Source of the DNA: HyVt-560 sp964577195
GTDB taxonomy: Bacteria; Pseudomonadota; Gammaproteobacteria; UWMA-0217
NCBI GenBank assembly: GCA_964577195.1
Contig: CAZNYF010000123.1
Span: 1 to 8,545 of the forward strand
Length of the DNA: 8,545 nucleotides
Direction of reading: 5' to 3'
Each line of letters opens with the position of its first letter. The stretch's first letter is position 1. Positions 5,405 through 8,545 of the stretch are shown piece by piece. Position numbers and translations under genes: made by a program. The notes under the pieces are model-generated. The model was not told the DNA's origin and ran no database searches. It was given only the letters and a program-made list of their open reading frames with translations.

Positions 5405-8022
5405 CAGGAATTTAGCTTGCTAGCGACCCACTCATTTACGGAAGCCAAAGCCTCTGGCAACTTGGCAACATCAGAACCACCGGCTTGCGCCATATCCGGG
5501 CGACCGCCACCTTTTCCGCCGACTTGAGACGCTACAAAATTCACCAGATCACCTGCGCGAATGCGTTTTGTCTCAGCCTTGGTCACGCCGGCAATCAAGC
5601 TGATCTTACCCGCATTTTCAGAGGCGACAACGATGGCTGCCTGACCGAGTTTATCTTTGAGCTTATCCACAGTGTCGCGCAGTGCTTTGGAATCAACGCC
5701 ATCAATTTTCGCTGCAAGCACCTTGATACCATCAATCTCTACAGCCTGATCAATCAACGATTCACCAGCCTGAGCCGCCAAACCGGATTTGAGCTGATCG
5801 AGTTCTTTTTCCAAACTGCGTTGATGCTCAATCATCTGCGTTAGACGTGTCGCGACACTACCGGTATCTGTCTTGAGCAAACCTGCCAGCTGTGACAACT
5901 GTTGTTGCTGCTCACCAACCCAATTCAGTGCTCCATCGCCAGTCACCGCTTCAATACGACGAACGCCGGAAGCAATACCTGATTCGGCAACGATCTTGAA
6001 CAATCCGATGTCCCCCGCTCGCTTAACATGCACGCCACCGCACAATTCGGTAGAGAAACCGATATTGACGACACGGACATCATCGCCGTATTTTTCACCA
6101 AATAACGCCATCGCACCGGTTTCAATCGCTTTATCCATTGCCATCACCTGTGCGCTGGCGGAGGCATTGTTGCGAATTTCAGTATTCACGATGGTTTCAA
6201 TTTCGAGTACTTGTTCGGCGGTCATAGGCTCAAAATGCGAAAAATCGAAACGCAACCGCTGCTCTGTCACCAGCGAGCCTTTTTGCTGCACATGATCACC
6301 AAGTACCTGCCGCAAGGCTGCATGCATTAAATGTGTCGCCGAATGATTCAGGACGATTGCGCCGCGACGCGCTGTATCCACCTGAGTGGAGACGCTCACC
6401 GATGTTTTAAGACGACCTTTAGTCACCTGTCCGATATGTAAAAAGGCATTACCCTGTTTTTGTGTATCGGTGACAGCAAACTCAAAATCAGTACCGCTAA
6501 GGATGCCGCTGTCACCAATCTGGCCGCCAGACTCTGCATAAAAAGTCGTCGTATCCAGCAATACCGCACCACTTGCACCCTCTGGCAATTCATCTACTGA
6601 TTCCGAATTTTCAAACAAAGATACGATCTGAGCATCACTCTGAGTTTGCTCATAGCCGGTAAATTCAGTTAGAGCATCCGTACTAATCGCACCGCCAGCA
6701 TCTGATGCAGAAAAACGACTCGCGGATCTGGCACGATTGCGCTGACCTTCCATCTGCTCTTCAAACGCCGCCATATCCACTTGAAAACCGTGTTCGCGAG
6801 CAACATCGGCGGTCAAATCAACCGGAAAACCGTAAGTGTCGTAAAGCTTAAAAGCGGTTTCGCCAGAGATGGTTTTGTCCTTTGCCTGATCTAATTCAAC
6901 ACTATCTAGCTCCGCCTGCAAAATCCCCATGCCTTTATCCAGCGTCTCGGAAAAACGCTGTTCTTCTTTGGCAAGTACTTTAGCGACCTGATCAGCCGCT
7001 TTAGTGAGTTCAGGATAGGCTTCACCCATCTCTTGTTCTAAAGGTTTCACCAGTTGATTAAAGAACGGCTTGTCACAGCCAAGCTTATGACCATGACGCA
7101 ATGCGCGACGAATAATCCTGCGCAGTACATAGCCTCGCCCTTCATTAGAAGGCAGTACGCCATCGACGATCATAAAGCTGCACGAGCGAATATGGTCGGC
7201 AATGACCTTGAGCGAATTATGCTTAAGATCCGTTGCACCAGTCACCTCAGCGGCGGCTTTGAGCAAATGCTGGAACAGGTCGATCTCATAGTTACTGTGG
7301 ACGTTTTGTAGCACCGCCACCAAACGTTCCATTCCCATGCCGGTATCAACAGATGGCTTGGGTAACGGGTTGAGGGTGCCTTCTGCATCGCGATCATATT
7401 GCATGAAGACTAAATTCCAGATTTCGATGTAACGATCACCATCTTCTTCTGGCGTTCCTGGAGGGCCACCAGGAACATCTTCGCCGTGATCAAAAAAGAT
7501 CTCGCTGCAAGGGCCGCAAGGGCCTGTATCACCCATCGACCAAAAGTTATCTTTTGCGCCTATACGGCTGAGACGGTCAGGAGAAACACCCATTTTATCT
7601 ATCCAGATATCGGCAGTTTCATCATCCTCATCAAACACCGTGACCCAGAGTTTCTCAGCAGGTAATTTGCAAACTTCGGTGAGAAATTCCCAGGCATAGC
7701 GAATGGCTTCTTCCTTAAAATAATCACCAAAACTGAAGTTACCCAGCATTTCAAAAAATGTGTGATGCCGCGCAGTGTAACCGACATTTTCCAGATCATT
7801 GTGCTTCCCGCCAGCACGCACGCAGCGTTGCGAAGAAACCGCACGCACATAGCCTCTGTCTTCCTGTCCTAGAAAGGTTTCCTTAAATTGCACCATCCCT
7901 GCGTTGGTGAACAACAACGTCGGATCGTTGCCGGGCACCAGCGGGCTGGAAGGGACTACTTTGTGATCACGCTCAGCGAAAAATTGAATGAACGCTTGCC
8001 TAATTTCTGCACTACTTTGCAT
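5404..8022 (-). CDS. alaS: Alanyl-tRNA synthetase
   Basis: This cytoplasmic class II synthetase attaches alanine to tRNA-Ala and hydrolyses mischarged Ser- and Gly-tRNA-Ala. The 872 residues cover all expected parts. The N-terminal catalytic domain has LFTNAGMVQFK, the motif 2 region SSQRCVRAGGKHNDLENVG, and motif 3 NEGRGYVLRRIIRRA near 293-305. The editing domain carries the zinc site His560/His564 (HSATH) and Cys661/His665 (CGGVH), almost matching the E. coli numbering. The C-terminal oligomerisation domain ends with GGKGGGRPDMAQAGG at 835-849. The domain is intact and shows no frameshift. The start ATG is 14 bases after recX with the purine run AGAAGAG before it. The stop overlaps the lysC start by one base. 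Co-transcription with recX and lysC is likely. Confidence 0.99.
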   Translation of the reverse strand: MQSSAEIRQAFIQFFAERDHKVVPSSPLVPGNDPTLLFTNAGMVQFKETFLGQEDRGYVRAVSSQRCVRAGGKHNDLENVGYTARHHTFFEMLGNFSFGDYFKEEAIRYAWEFLTEVCKLPAEKLWVTVFDEDDETADIWIDKMGVSPDRLSRIGAKDNFWSMGDTGPCGPCSEIFFDHGEDVPGGPPGTPEEDGDRYIEIWNLVFMQYDRDAEGTLNPLPKPSVDTGMGMERLVAVLQNVHSNYEIDLFQHLLKAAAEVTGATDLKHNSLKVIADHIRSCSFMIVDGVLPSNEGRGYVLRRIIRRALRHGHKLGCDKPFFNQLVKPLEQEMGEAYPELTKAADQVAKVLAKEEQRFSETLDKGMGILQAELDSVELDQAKDKTISGETAFKLYDTYGFPVDLTADVAREHGFQVDMAAFEEQMEGQRNRARSASRFSASDAGGAISTDALTEFTGYEQTQSDAQIVSLFENSESVDELPEGASGAVLLDTTTFYAESGGQIGDSGILSGTDFEFAVTDTQKQGNAFLHIGQVTKGRLKTSVSVSTQVDTARRGAIVLNHSATHLMHAALRQVLGDHVQQKGSLVTEQRLRFDFSHFEPMTAEQVLEIETIVNTEIRNNASASAQVMAMDKAIETGAMALFGEKYGDDVRVVNIGFSTELCGGVHVKRAGDIGLFKIVAESGIASGVRRIEAVTGDGALNWVGEQQQQLSQLAGLLKTDTGSVATRLTQMIEHQRSLEKELDQLKSGLAAQAGESLIDQAVEIDGIKVLAAKIDGVDSKALRDTVDKLKDKLGQAAIVVASENAGKISLIAGVTKAETKRIRAGDLVNFVASQVGGKGGGRPDMAQAGGSDVAKLPEALASVNEWVASKLNS

Positions 8023-8036
8023 TACTTACTCTTCTT

Positions 8037-8474
8037 CTACGCATCTGAAAATATTTGATGAATCACATCAAAATCATATCCACGTCGTTGTAAATACCGT
8101 GATTGTTTGGCGCGAGCCTGATAATCCTCAGGCCAATCGCCAAAATGTTTTTGCCGTTGGGTTTTTGCGGATGCTAACCAGCTGCCTTGATAGGGCAATA
8201 ACGCCTGATCAATGAAAGCCTCATCAACCCCTCGCTGCTTTAGCTCATAGCTAATTTTTACATCCCCATAACCATTTTCTGCCCGCTGAATCGTAAAACT
8301 TTCTGCAAATCGCTCGTTGCTTTGCAGATTCTCTTCTGCGAGCTGCGCCAATGTCAGTTCAATTTCATCGAGCGGAAAGTCGCGCTTCGACAACTTCTGT
8401 TCCAGCTCCAGTCGTGAATGTTCACGTCTGGCAAGAAAATCCATCGCCGCTTCACGACAACTTCTGGCAGCCAT
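8037..8474 (-). CDS. recX: Regulatory protein RecX
   Basis: RecX binds RecA filaments and usually limits RecA strand exchange and coprotease activity. This 145-residue protein has the expected tandem three-helix repeats. The first repeat is AMDFLARREHSRLELEQKLSKRDFP. The second contains ERFAESFTIQRAENGYGDVKISYELKQRGV, the best conserved block of the family. The third ends with KQSRYLQRRGYDFDVIHQIFSDA. The length is slightly short but normal. The ATG at 8474 has no clear Shine-Dalgarno sequence; Met11 would be a shorter alternative and would cut into the conserved helix. RecX is usually encoded just after recA. The 71 bases upstream to the window edge show no recA end and no convincing promoter or LexA box. 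It precedes alaS by 14 bases. Confidence 0.95.
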   Translation of the reverse strand: MAARSCREAAMDFLARREHSRLELEQKLSKRDFPLDEIELTLAQLAEENLQSNERFAESFTIQRAENGYGDVKISYELKQRGVDEAFIDQALLPYQGSWLASAKTQRQKHFGDWPEDYQARAKQSRYLQRRGYDFDVIHQIFSDA

Positions 8475-8545
8475 GACTAAATCTTAAAGGTAAGGGCGTC
8501 TCTAAAAATAGAAGTGTTGCTGAGGGAAATCAGGAATAGTGCATT

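Overview
The window looks like chromosomal DNA of a free-living gammaproteobacterium. The clearest sign is the gene order recX, alaS, lysC, csrA, all read on the minus strand from the right end leftwards. In Pseudomonas and its relatives a monofunctional aspartokinase lies between alaS and csrA, whereas in E. coli alaS is followed directly by csrA. CsrA and RecX also have typical gammaproteobacterial sequences. The exact genus cannot be settled from what is visible. Every gene supported here is on the minus strand.

Right part (about 3728-8545): a conserved housekeeping block. recX (modulator of RecA; recA itself would lie beyond the right edge if present) is followed after 14 bases by alaS (alanyl-tRNA synthetase). 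alaS shares one base with lysC (aspartokinase) in a TGATG stop/start junction. After a 216-base leader region comes csrA, the global post-transcriptional regulator, which ends at a strong intrinsic terminator. The csrA leader has a candidate promoter, a GC-rich hairpin and several GGA motifs, one inside the ribosome binding site, as expected if CsrA represses its own translation.

Middle (about 3331-3727): an AT-rich stretch of roughly 400 bases without a convincing gene. Next to the hipB start it holds a TATAAT box and a perfect 7-base inverted repeat that fit a self-repressed toxin-antitoxin promoter. Further right is a 165-base nested palindrome bounded by a 19-base inverted repeat (18/19 match), which may be a miniature mobile element or a structured RNA. 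No tRNA gene was found beside csrA.

Left part (about 110-3330): an accessory-looking segment. It begins with a hipB/hipA toxin-antitoxin pair in the usual antitoxin-first order. The HipA kinase keeps most catalytic residues but has Asp where the catalytic-loop Lys of the family normally stands. Next come two overlapping metabolic genes: a DUF4442 hotdog-fold (thioesterase-like) protein and a nitronate monooxygenase-type flavoprotein, which probably form one translationally coupled unit.

I see no clearly new multi-gene defence or mobile system. The points most worth checking are the HipA catalytic-loop change, the nested palindrome downstream of csrA, and the candidate autoregulatory signals in front of hipB and csrA.
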